From positions 17,741 to 81,740 of the forward strand of contig NW_026971780.1 in the NCBI RefSeq assembly GCF_026151205.1: DNA of 64,000 nucleotides, in the 5' to 3' direction. The stretch is from Bolinopsis microptera. Its lineage: Eukaryota; Ctenophora; Tentaculata; Lobata; Bolinopsidae. Positions 1 to 12,300 of this stretch are shown here, one piece after another; position 1 is the stretch's first letter; every line of letters starts with the position of its first letter. The translations under genes were made by a program, and so were the position numbers. Under the pieces are notes generated by a model. That model ran no database searches and had not been told where the DNA came from. It was given only the letters and a program-made list of their open reading frames with translations.

Positions 1-751
1 CTCCACTTTCATCAACATCAACTGCGTCCACTAAATACTCTGCTCCTGTAGCTCCACTAATCAGGTCTGTGTTCTGAGGAGGAGTATTGAAGTCTGATTT
101 TAGCTGGTACCAGGAGTATGCTATAATACCAGTTCTTCCAGTAGCTACACAGGACAAAGTAACAGTTCCACCAGGATTAATAGTTTGTGACTCAGGTTGT
201 GATGTTAACTTAAATATATCAGGACCTGAAATCGATATAGATTTAAATATTAATAGTTATTGATGTATTGAATGAGCCAAAAACTTGAAACATAAACTAT
301 TCGGCATTCTTAAAAATTCGCTAGGTAATTAATAACTTATAAAGGGAAGAATGCGACAGAGAATGTTGTACCCTTCTTTTGTATGAATGGCATTTGACAA
401 AACTTATAACTTTATAAAGACTAATTACCGCATTTTGAGTTGTTAAAAAGTAGACATAGCACAAATCTGAAATTGTAGTTCTTTTTAGGCATTGAGAATC
501 CTCCAATAACAAGTAAAAAACTTCAATAAAGATGATGTTCATGATTTGTTGTAATTTAATATCACTTAAAGCAGATATTATTTATATATAAATAATATCT
601 GCTTTAAGTGAAATTGAACATAATCGTTAAATTTACAAAATAATTTCCAGCAAATTTGCAACAGTCAAGATACCCTACAAATTAAAATGTTCAAATTTTA
701 GAATATAAAATGAACATTCAATTTGACTTACAGAAGCAAGAAGTTCTTCAT
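1..751 (-). CDS. 5' end of an Ig-superfamily receptor gene (gene 1, continues off the left edge)
   Basis: Three exons are visible on the minus strand: 732-751 (ATG, 20 nt), 429-466 (38 nt) and 1-225 (partial). All junctions are GT-AG and in phase. The first two join to a signal peptide, MKNFLLLFVLCLLFNNSKC, which then reads into an Ig V-like domain with the LSCVA cysteine and a Y-W-Y core. The Ig exon is nearly identical to the first Ig exon of gene 2 (38956-39264), and the exon sizes and phases match (17 or 20 nt, 38 nt, Ig exon). The signal peptide itself is unrelated in sequence. I infer a head-to-tail paralogue of gene 2, probably also a cell-surface receptor. The rest of the gene lies outside the window, so domain number is unknown. 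Confidence 0.75.
563..610. repeat. 48-bp perfect palindrome
   Basis: Two 24-base arms beginning CACTTAAAGCAGATATTATT meet with no spacer at TATATA. It lies just inside the first intron of gene 1. It could be the remnant of a small foldback element or a cruciform-forming site; no target duplication is evident. Confidence 0.8.
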
Positions 752-1249
752 GTTGACATGGTCGTACCTCCATTTACGTTGGCTACACCATAATAACACT
801 ATATGATTGAGAGAAGAGGTTACTCAACAAATCACATTTATTGAATTGAATTATTGTACACTTAACTATCTCCCTGGCGCTGAGATTTGGAGTGTAAATA
901 TAACGTGTGCAAAACCCAATTTAAGAAGAATTAGTACCTCTACTCGTGCATTCTCCGAATGATTACAAATAAATTATTGAAATTTAACCTTAAAATCACT
1001 ACTTATGTTGATCACCATCCTTTCAGCTTTGTGAGTGCCGTCTCTTCAACTCGGTTACTCGATGTCTTAGGGCTGCGCGGTATGATATTAAAATTTCACG
1101 AAAGATTCGGTGGTAGACTCTAAACTCTTAAATTATATCACAGTCAAAGTTCTGTCGGTTTTGGTCGAATTACTTTGGAGATTATCGTCAAGTTGTACGG
1201 AAATATTATATAAATATAATATTGTTAAACAGCTGTGTGACGATTTTAA

Positions 1250-1287
<38 letters not shown>

Positions 1288-1820
1288 GGGGGGGTTTCAC
1301 TCTAATTTTCTTGTGAAATTTGATTGATAGCAAGCGACCAACAAACTGCCTGGTAAAATCAGAATTTGGCAGCCTAACTCAAAATTCCACTCCAAACTTA
1401 AGGTCAAAATGCGATTTTACGTTGATTATGAAAATTTCATGAAAAAATATTGAAACCTATTGAGTTCTATTGTTTTGAGCGAAATCAGTTTCGCAAATGT
1501 TTGTTTGGGAACCAGCTTTGTTCACTGGTTAATGTTTACTCAAGAATTTATACATACAATAATATACAATAATTATATACCTAAATCTGCTAGTATAAAA
1601 CCTAAATAACTCTATAAATATACTCCACACGCAATTATGGACCTGGAAGTAAGATTAAATACATCAGCTTAATACACAAATCAAAACAAAATTCTAGAAG
1701 ACTGACAGTCTTGTGTTGAAAGACGAATATGATTTAGGAGCTTATCAAAAAAATTTAAAATCTTAGCGAACCAGGAATCCATGAATCCAAGCAAAACTCT
1801 GTCTTAACACATTTCAATTT
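752..1820. other. Intergenic stretch with a G36 homopolymer
   Basis: No exon or coding pattern is recognised. The only notable structure is a run of 36 G at 1250-1285 followed by TT and seven more G. Apparent reading frames across it encode only poly-Gly or poly-Pro. Confidence 0.5.
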
Positions 1821-2744
1821 TCAAACAACAATTTTGTCCACACTACACACTTTGCCTCCTTTTATGAAGTGTCTCTTATCTGGCTCGTCGTTCGATCTCT
1901 TCTTGAGTTCTAAAACAAGCTTTTGCTGTTCGGCACGTTCCTCTGGAGACCTATCTGTACTGATAAAGACTTTACTGAAAAGTTCTGAGCTACGGAGATG
2001 CCTTGCTCTAGTCAAAATCTGCTGCACGATTGTGGAGCTCGTCAAAGTCACATTAACAGGTCTATCAGCCACCTGTTTCTTATCCTTGGATTTATTCAAA
2101 CCAATTCTGCTAGCTTCTATTTTTGGCTTTTCGCCAAGTTCTAACAACACTTGACCGACCTTGTCACATAAAAGCTCACCTTTCTCTTCTTTAAGACCAA
2201 ATAACATCAGATTCCGACTTCGGTCTCCTTCTGCTACAACATCCTTAATGACATTCTTAAAAATTTTTCTATCCGAATCCAACAAAGGACCTGCTGCTGA
2301 GGTTTTTGATGCCTGTACTGCGGCGCTGTATGTCTTCAACTCTGATTTCACAGTATCCTCGACTGATGCTACAACAACAGATTTCAAGTCATCAAGCTGC
2401 TTGTCTTTGGCAGCTAGTAGCTCTTTCTGCAATACAACTACTGTCCCCTGACTGTCAATTACATCGGAGTGCAATTTCTGATTATATTTCTCCAGCCGAT
2501 CAATGTACAACGACTGTCTATACATAACTTTTAACGCAGCGTTAAGACTCTGAGCCATGACTTCCCTGGAGATTTCTCTTTTACCACTGAAACTCTGAAC
2601 TGCACACGCGTTAACATGATCTGCTTTAGCAAGCCCAAGAGTTTTCCGGATCCATTCAGCTGCATCATCTTTCACTTCATCAAGCTTATAAGCCACGTAT
2701 TTCTCCGATTTATACATCACACAACCACGGCACCGGTTAAACAA
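1821..2744 (-). CDS. ORF1-type protein of a non-LTR retroelement (intact ORF)
   Basis: Open frame of 307 codons, possibly starting at the second Met (codon 10). The middle (about 60-150) is heptad-like and rich in Lys, Glu, Leu and Gln, suggesting a coiled coil. The C-terminal half has the pattern DRSRNLMLFGLKEEKGE, a block with SST.VQQIL, then DRSPEERAEQQ and GGKVCSVDK. The same blocks occur in order in the 289-codon ORF at 34359-35228, so this is a repeated, mobile family. Such proteins are typical of the first ORF of CR1/L2/L1-like LINEs, which bind RNA; this assignment is inferred. No reverse transcriptase follows it. It sits between the two receptor genes and is antiparallel to nothing. 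Confidence 0.6.
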   Translation of the reverse strand: MFNRCRGCVMYKSEKYVAYKLDEVKDDAAEWIRKTLGLAKADHVNACAVQSFSGKREISREVMAQSLNAALKVMYRQSLYIDRLEKYNQKLHSDVIDSQGTVVVLQKELLAAKDKQLDDLKSVVVASVEDTVKSELKTYSAAVQASKTSAAGPLLDSDRKIFKNVIKDVVAEGDRSRNLMLFGLKEEKGELLCDKVGQVLLELGEKPKIEASRIGLNKSKDKKQVADRPVNVTLTSSTIVQQILTRARHLRSSELFSKVFISTDRSPEERAEQQKLVLELKKRSNDEPDKRHFIKGGKVCSVDKIVV

Positions 2745-4251
2745 GCAAGTCTTATCAACGTAATGATAAGTAACTGATAAGCGAGCACAAACGTATTGAA
2801 AAGTGTAATTACTGAACTGAAATATCGTGAACTGAGATATAATGGGCGATTTTGTTCATTTTTTTGCGATTATTTAAACTCAGAATCCATAGTTAGGTTA
2901 ATATTGAGCTAATAATCATAACTCGGTCATTTTTGTCTAATCTTGATGAAAATTCATGTAAGAGTTTAGAAGACCACTAGCTACAAGTAGAGCACATAAA
3001 ATCTGGGTTTTAAGCATGTTAAGATGATTTGGCATAATTGGGCATAATTTGGACCAAATATGGGCGTGGCTGTCCCGCTGGCACCGGTGAGCACCCAGAG
3101 TCTGCAACCCCTCAAAACTTCGGTCACAATATGCCCTAGTGTGTTGGTCAATTGCTATCTCAAATTTCACAAGAAAATCAGGGTGAACCCACTTAAACCC
3201 CGAAACCTCGAATCCTTTCATCGAGGATATTGAGTTGAAGAGACGTCAGCGGAATCATACTGCGATATTTCTTGAGTGTTAGCAGGTCTGTGATACATGC
3301 ATCAAGATAATTTTTGGATTATAATAATGCTGAAAGAATTGTGATCGACATGAGTAATTATTTAAAGCGAAAGTACTTCATTAGTAATCGTTCGGAGAAG
3401 ACACATGGTTCGAATTCTTCTTGCTAGTTGTGTACAAGTTCTAGCAAAAATCCAAGTCTCTGCGCTGGGGTGACTATGTACTATCGAATAATTACAAATT
3501 ACTTTGGTAATACAGAGTGTTTCAAGACTCGTGTCTTGAAACACCCTGTAGATAAATTAAGAAGAATGTTATTGTAAATTGAACACGAGAATAAAAACTA
3601 AGCTGGTCATATATTTATTCAATAATCAAACGGCTTATCATATCTAATACAGAATTATTGAGCTTATCAATTAAATTTAAATAAGAAATTATCAAATATG
3701 TAAGAAAATCTGAAATATAACATTAAGCAGTTTAAAAAAATCAAAATATGAACTTTCTTAACATCGGATAGTCTAAATAGATTAAAAAATCGAAGACGGA
3801 AATGTATGGCTAAAGGCTCCCAATCGAGCCAGTATTGAAGAATATATTCAGCCAAGTCCTAACCGTGTTCGCGTTGTTGCTGTATATCAGTGGCTGTGGG
3901 AACTGGGAAGGCTTCTAATCATCCCATAAAACAATATCCATACATTAATAACGATTATGATATCTTTGAAAATAAGCTTGTTAAAAACATGTTTTTAACA
4001 GCCGACTTTCTTGTTTTGAGTCCTATATTTCCTCTCCTAAGTCAGAATGTGGTTGCACTCATGGGCACAATCAAGTTATAGTCTTCTGTCACTATCCCGC
4101 TGTCACTACAGTGGAGAAGACTAAATGTAGCGCCAGGGTAATGACAGAGCATCAGTCAGCACCGCAGAAGTGACTTTCCATGTGGGATAATATCAGAAGC
4201 ATTATGTTATACACTTTCATATTCTTCAAAAAGCACACATTTTAAGCTGGT
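2745..4251. other. Intergenic between gene 1 and gene 2; no gene seen
   Basis: No coding exon is recognised. A small perfect inverted repeat, GTGTTTCAAGAC...GTCTTGAAACAC, lies near 3510-3542. The first part (2745-2830) is probably the 5' leader of the ORF1 element. The stretch just before 4252 would hold the 3' UTR of gene 2. Confidence 0.4.
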
Positions 4252-7200
4252 TCACTTTAACTCATGATTGTGATAAATTGTAGGTTCTTTAATATTGTTT
4301 CTTATTATGTCTTCATTTCGAGCATAATCATATGGTGTATCATCTGGTGCAGCAACAGTTTGTATCACAACGTCATTATACACGTGACCAGTAGTGGGCG
4401 AGGTTCCAGCAACTGTGTTGACATAAGTAGCCTCTTCGGGGGTAACATGGAGAACAACATTATCATAGTTGTGTCCAGACGGGGTAATCACTTCAGCTTC
4501 CCTCGTTTCCATCTTCAGCTCCCCTCCTTTCAGGTTAGAAACACCAGTATTTACATAAACCACATTTCCAGCAGATGAATTATTCTGATTTCGTAAGCGC
4601 AGAATATAAATCCCAAACACAACAAGTAGAATGAAAAAAATAAGTGCAGTACCTGATGCTATCCAAACTCCAAGAAATGGGGCAGAGTGGTCTGAAACAT
4701 TAATAAAACTATTAATTACAAAACTTTCACAGATATTAATTATTTAGAAATGTAGAGTTATCTGTTTCATTAGCAGATGAGAGAACTTTAATGTAGGTGT
4801 ACACTGGTCAGAAAAATAAAAATTGTCATACATCCAGAATCCAGATCCCGATGGCACCATGACGGCCCTGTGGCGGCACTTTAGTCATGGTACCATCGGG
4901 ATCCGGATATATGATCATACAAATTGTTTCTCGACTTACTTTCACATCCGGTAATGGTAGGACCACTAATCAATGTTGATGATTTACATGATTGACTAGA
5001 TATCATATTTTGGGCGTTACAGGAGAAATTATATTTTGCATAATCGCACGTGGTTGTGACATTGAAGACAAACTCCTGAAAATGATTTGAATATAATGGG
5101 GCAAATTTTATTCTCTATATTACAAGTGCGGGCCACAGCAATACAAGAACTCCACGAGAAAGCTAAAGAAAGATATTTTAATCGAATTTAGCCTATTTCA
5201 AATATATGAAGCTAAGAAAAAAAAATTGCAATTTTCAAAAGACTTGGCACTCATAACATTTTCAGTTCTAATGAACAAAAATAAAATTGGAAAGAAAATA
5301 AACCGTTAAAGTAGTAGATATAGGATCAGTAGATTCTGGATTATGAATAGTAGGCAGTGTACCGTCCTGTTTCTCGTAGGTTAAACTTGCTGACGGAGCG
5401 GGAAATCCTGGAATATAATATGATGCATCTGTGAAGTGTGAGGCCACAATTTAACTTGTCATACTTTATTATAGAATAGTGAGGAGTATTAACACCCTAC
5501 GCGCGTGGGGTGGACTCTTGGGGTGGACTTTTATTCAGCGCGTATTTTGTAGCCTGTTCAACTTGACGTTTTGAATCGTTACTATCTCAATGTCACAGAT
5601 ACATAGAATGTGAGGTGATCATCTTAAAGAGAAACGTCTCAGCTTTCACCTGGTGTAAAGTTTATCTTTGTTCTCAAAATATAGCTCGCTCAGTGTGCAA
5701 CAGAAGTTGACATTACAATAACCACGTCTGCGACCGGTCGTCAGTTACCGGAGTCTTGCACAAAATTGGGTCCCTAAATTAAAATTTTATGACACAGTTA
5801 CGATGAACTAGTGTCTAGGGAAACATTTGGTAAAAGTTTCAACTCTCTACTATAAAAATAGCTATAGTTATTGAAGATAAACCGTGAGAAAATTCCTCTT
5901 GTCCGGATCGACGCTCTAGGAACCTTCCTTCTGTACCACGTGACAACGATTAGAGCGTCACGTGGCCGTCACGTGACACAAGTGCGCGCGTTGACTCGAG
6001 CATTCTCGTGGGAAATCCTGATTGCCTGATCGATCTCCTGGGAAATCCTGATTGGGCGTGAAAATACCGGAAACAGGAAAGAAAACCTCAAATTTGCAGT
6101 TCATTTCCTCAGTGCCGTCAGTTGTGTTCGTTTGCCCTGCTAAATAAATTTCACTCCGCCATAATCCCCTACTGCCCTATCCAATGAACTGTTTCTGTTA
6201 CAGCTGTCATTCTGTTAACTTGCTAACTTAGTCTTATAAATGAGCAGCTGATCGATTAATTGCTTGAACTGTGCACCCTTTGTTTTTTAAATACATAAGG
6301 TCAATTTTTCCATCGTGAAACTTAGTCACTGAAGACAACGCAATCTGGCTCTGCCTAGATCATTTGGAACATCCATAGTTAGCAATACTTTAATCGTTTA
6401 GCCAGTTATCAATGCCACATAGTAGATTTTAGCCTGTTCCAATCATTCTTATGTCGAGTTAATGAAATTTATGAAATTGCCTACCGTTCAAATCGCTCTC
6501 TGTTGTTAGCACCACACTGATTAACTACAATGTTCCAATTTTTTAGATAAATTATGTCCGACAACGCAAATTTTGTTTGTACTACTTGTTCTAAGAAGTA
6601 TCGGACGAAGTGCGGCCTGCAAAAGGTAATACTCCAGTAACGATCTACTTTTATCATCTGTCCTCTGAATCTGAATTATGCCGCCATTTTGCCACGATAA
6701 ATGTCTCTTGTACTTAAAGATTCCATTCATAGCAAATTTTTATTCTTACATCTTACCATCAATTTTTCATGATTCAGCACACTCGAATGAAACATAAGCA
6801 GGAGAAGCGGGAGTTTATTTGCCTGGAGTGTGCGATAGTGTTGCCAGAGAGGCATAGTTAGTAACATAATTACTTTGTACATTGTAGAATAACTTTCTTC
6901 CTGCTTGCAATTATAGGTATTCCGATATTTGGGCGCTTTTCGTAGGCAATATAGCAATGCAACTGTTGAGCACTTATTTGCAGAGAATTATTTGCTTAGA
7001 TAACCTGCAAAAATCTCGTTATTTAACAATTCATGCCGCCTAGGATTGGTGAGACATATGAAAGAGGTACACCAGCCTCGAAAGTTTCAGTGTGATTTCT
7101 GCACTGATGAATTTTGTAGAGGTACGTTAAATAACTAATTGAAAACAATTCATAATCATTTGATATGAAAAAATTAAAGACTGCTGTTTGTAGAAAGCGG

Positions 7201-9320
7201 ATTTCTGGTCACAAGTCGTAACGTGAAGTTTGCCTTTCGTCGTTCAGTTAGCCAAGTTTCCGGTATGATTTTATTCACACTGTCTCAAACTGCGTCTTTA
7301 CCGTTTCGATAACATCTGTTATCTGGCATAATTTTTGCTTACCTCAGAATACAACAAAAAACGACATATGAGAGTGGTACACAAATCATTGATCGATCAG
7401 CTGCTCCTTGATACAGCATAGTATACATGGTATAGATGATTTGACGAAAGCCTATTCGTGCTGTAACAATTTATAAAATAGCAGATAGTTATGGTGTAAT
7501 GGCACGCAAGACTAAGACACCCCTGTCCTCCAGAAAGCACAAGAAAAGGCACTTTGTAAGCTATGTCTTTTCCAATATTAAATCCAATGTATCACAATCT
7601 GTGGACTTTTTACTCAAAAACTAGATTGATTAATTGATAATTCATTGCTGATTGTTCACGCGCCCTGCATGGAAGTATAAAAATCGTAATCCAAATACTC
7701 CAGGAAGAATTGAATCAAGCTCAAAAGAAAAGAAGGGAATCTGGATCCTTCGTCGGATCGTCACAGAGCTTAGAGGGGAGCTCTACGCTTCACTGGGCAT
7801 GCAAAGCAGGGAGAGTGATGGAGGCGGAGGCACTGCTGGCTGCTGGAGCGGACATTAACAAGTTGGACAGAGCGCAGTTTAACCCTTTCATGGACGCGAT
7901 CAACTCAGGTAAATCATTCGACCGCCTTAACAATATGGGTTTATCTAACATTGGTAATAGTAGCAAGAGGTTTTAGTCATACGTTTGATTACAGCACAGT
8001 GTGAAACCCTGAAGCATACGTCGAGCTCTAAACTCTGTTTTGTCTAATAATCAATTATTTGAATATTGAAGGATTAAATTTGGTATCTTGATGATCACAT
8101 AATTAACAGGACAGGTCGACTGTGCTAGATGGCTGCTGAGGCAAGACGGTATAAAGCTCCAGCCCGAGATATGGTCGTTTTGTAGGGAGAGGGGGCTAGA
8201 GTCAGTGCTAACAGAAGGTAAAATCCTGAACTTTAGTTCATTGATTAAAAATCGCCATTAACAGACATAAAATCGTTCAGATGTAAAAATTATTTATTCA
8301 CTATTTTGCATTACATTTAGTTATAGGACTGACATGCGACATCCGTCGTTGACCTTTGTCTTTATTTCAGCAAGGTACGGAGAGCGATCCATGGCTGTCC
8401 CGATAGACCCACTCAGACTCCTGCCGGAAGATACCCCTCCGGTTGATCCAGATGAGACAGTTCTAGCAGATAATCAGTTACAGACTGAAGAACATATCCC
8501 ACTGATCAATGCATCAACATCTGCAAATGAAGGTACTTCAATCTGCTCTTCTTGTATATGTCTTTGTGCCTGCGTCTGTGATTGTACTGAAGTGTACTCT
8601 GTGTGTTTCTGTCTGTGTGTCTTTGAATCGTGTGTGTGTCTCTGATTGTACTGCGTGTGTCTGTAATTGTAATGTAGTGTACTGAAGTGAACTATGTGTG
8701 TTTATGTGTCTGTGTGTTGCTGGGTCTGTGTCTGTGTGTCTCTATGTGTGTTTCTATGTCTGTGTGTCTGTGTGTGTTTATGGGTGTGTGTGTGTGTGTG
8801 TGTGTGTCCGTGTCTGTGTGTTACTGTGTCTGTTTGTGTGTCCGTCTGTGTCTGTGTTTATGCATGTGTGCCTGTGTCTGTGTGGCTATGTCTGTATGTG
8901 GGTGTGTGTGTGTCCTTGTCTGTGTGTATCTGTGTCTCTCTGTGTGTCCGTCTGTGTGTAACTGTGTCTGTCTGTGTTTATCTGTGTCTGGCTGTGTCTG
9001 TCTGTGTGTCTGTCTGTGTGTCCGTGTGTGTCTGTGTGTGTGTGTGTGTCTGTCTGTCTGTGTGTGTGTGTGTCTGTCTGTCTGTCTGTGTATCTGTGTC
9101 CGTCTGTGTGTCCGTCTGTGTATGTGTTTATGCCTGTGTGTCTGTGTCTGTGTGTCTCTGTTTGTGTGTCTATGTCTGTCTTTATCTGTGTCTGTCTGTA
9201 TCTGTGTCTGTCTGTGTGTGTCTGTGTCTGTGTCTGTGTGTCTGTGTGTCTATGTGTCTATGTGTCTGTGTGTGTGTGAGTGAGTGCAGAGTGTGTATCT
9301 GTGCGAGTGTGTGTGTGTGT

Positions 9321-9358
<38 letters not shown>

Positions 9359-12300
9359 GTGTCTGTGTGTACTGTGTCTGTCTGTACCTGTGTCTGTCTG
9401 TGTGTGCCTGTGTCTGTGTGTCTGTGTGTCTATGTGTCTATGTGTCTATGTGTCTGTGTGTGTGTGAGTGTGAGTGAGTGCAGAGTGTGTATCTGTGCGA
9501 GTGTGTGTGTGTGTCTGTGTGTGTCTGTGTGTGTCTGTCCCTGTGTCTGCGTGGGTGTGGGCCCATGAGTTGCTGCATTAAGTTTTACCCTGCGTCTTGC
9601 TGCACTAAAAACGTCTTGCAGATCTCCTTGTTACGGGAGGCTTTGACAAGGTTGTACAAGAAATAGCAGAGGCCCTTGCTGGAATGAAAGATGTCCACCT
9701 AAAAGATCCGTCGCTGTTGATTGGGCTGAAGAATTTTTTGAAGATGGTTTGTTATGGTACGTTGGCAGCAGACTTCCTACCATTTCTGTCGTTTGTTGAT
9801 GCAGCACAGAAACAGTTCTGTCTTCTTAACCGGCAGAAACCAATCAAACCTCACAGAGACTGCTCTATCTACTTTGGTAATTTTCAAGATATATATTTTG
9901 AATTAAATTCATGAAACTGAACAATTTCAATTTTATTTGCAACCATTGTTCAGTTTATCGAAGGAGAACGGTCATTTTTTACAAAATGTTAAACGCCACC
10001 TTACTTATCACTTATCAGGTCAGGGTGTTCACTTGTTTGGGGAACAGTACCAGAGATACTGCTTGGGGCAGAACAACTTGTTCCACGTCTTGGGAGTCCC
10101 TGCCCTGAAATCTGTCATACGAGAGGAAACTCAGATTGAGGACCAAACTGCTCCAGGACTGAGCAGCTTCATGTTGGATCTTGCTGCGGAAACGTTTAAG
10201 GGCAGACCGGTGAATTTGAGCCACGATGAGCGAAGTGTAAGTTTTAAGATTTCGCCTAAATCATAGTTACTAGTTAGTGATACAATGAGACACATATTAT
10301 GTGATACTAGTGGGTCTAATTCTAATAATATAATCTGAGTGTAACCTAGGCACATTTCATCATATTCATATTCTTGGGACATAATCAAATAACTATGGAA
10401 ACTAGAATGAATTAAATGAGAATTGGCTGCCTTCTATAATCGCACGGACACATTTTCTTCAAGATATGGTATTGACTATTGCCCTTTATTAAAAGTTAAA
10501 ACTATCATACCTTATTAAGGTAAACAATTCAGGTAAAGCAAATGTTTGATCAAGGGGTGGGAAGACCCGTATATCCTGGGACAAGTATTGAAGAGGCAGA
10601 GAGGAAATTTGAGATGTTCCATTGCGAAGTAGATGCTATGTTAGCTGAGCTGGTTGAAAACTGCACCAACTACCCCTTAGTACAATCCCATGTTCTAGGT
10701 TTGTGATTATCATCATGAAATTATTATTGCATAACCAGGTGCGTAATCTCAAGTCGAGAGCACATTTACCAGGAAATCGATATCGATAATTAAAAAAGTT
10801 AATATCGGAAAGTTATGCATGTAATCGAATGAAATTATCGCAAATTCATATCGTTTATTTATTCGGCCAGCGGCAATTTCATTAGCGATACTTATTTTCA
10901 GACCTTTTCACAAAACTACCGACATACCTGAAGCGGGTTACAGCACTGATAAGTTCGGATAAAAAGTACGAGCTTACTCTTGCATCTAAGGTTAATTTTA
11001 CACATCAATACCCTGTAAAAATTACTAGTTACGGGATTAATTTCAACCCTCTAGAAGGCAATATGAAAAAGTATAACATTTTTCTGGGCTTTGTTCGGTC
11101 AAAATACCGTTTCACCTAATTTCTAATTTTCGACTGACTGGAATCGTTAACATTGTTCAACATCGTACAACATTGCCTTTATCATGTTTAGATCAAGAAA
11201 GCTAGAGGGTTCGCTGTTGATAGTAGTCGAGGAGACAATAACCTCGGAAAGTTTGAGTATCTGTTAGTGAGACTACGCAGAAAGATAGACAGCGTACAAG
11301 GTAAAATTGTTGTTGCTCGGGCATGAGTCTTTCTTCGCCAAGGCCCAAGAACATAACTTGTGTCAAAAATATTTTTGAGGTATGGTAACAGGTAATTATT
11401 CGCCATCTCGTATCTTAACAATTTATGATTAATAGACCCTCTCCTAGGAGTGTTACAACGCTTAGCAGACCTATTATCTGCAATTGTTGCTGCGGTGTAT
11501 GGTTCTTCGAGATTTCTTTCCTTGCCGGAAGTCCAGTCTGGTGTCCAAGAACATCGGTACACGAAACAGCGTACAGAGGCATGGTTTACTGCAAGGGCTG
11601 ACGGCTCTATCTCTTCATCTGATCTTGCTGCAGGACTAGGATACTTTTCTGTCTCGAGGGCTCGTGAAATTCAACAACAGTTGTGGAATTTGGTGAGCAA
11701 GAAATGTTTTATCATAACCACTTTTACAGTAAATTGTACAATTTTAATTCAGAACCGTCAAAATTTTGAAAGTTAATCGGATGACGAGATAACATTAACA
11801 GTAACAGTAGGTAGTCAGTCATATTCACAGATCTGAATTGTGCAGGCAAATTCTAGACGTCGCGTTGTCAATGAAGAGCACGATAATCCTGTTCATGACG
11901 AGGCTGATGCCGAAGCGGATGATATTCCTGCTGGACCCTTAGATGATGAGGTTTATTTTTTTTTCTGCACCAACCTCGACGAAATCTCGATAAAATGTGT
12001 AGCCTTGAATCTCAGAAAAAAACATTCCAGTTTTAGATCGTAGTCTTCAATTGCTAATCCAATTTTCGACAGCATTTCTTTTTATAAGTTAATATTTCCA
12101 GGCAATTGAGAATATGCGGTACGGTACTGATTCAGAGCCGCATGCTGTGGCAACTTTAGTCAGCAACGTTTTGCCGATAATACCAGAGTTTGCTGATCTC
12201 GTATATGTAGAAGAAGGTAAACTTCACTAGTTCACGTCACATTTCTCTCACATTGCTCACGATTGCGTATTTTGGTACCTTTATCCTACAACATGGGTTT

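Noticed and set aside
8687-9568. Long Cys-Val-rich open frames
   Set aside because: They are all readings of the TG/CTGTG microsatellite in three frames; no start context, no splice sense.
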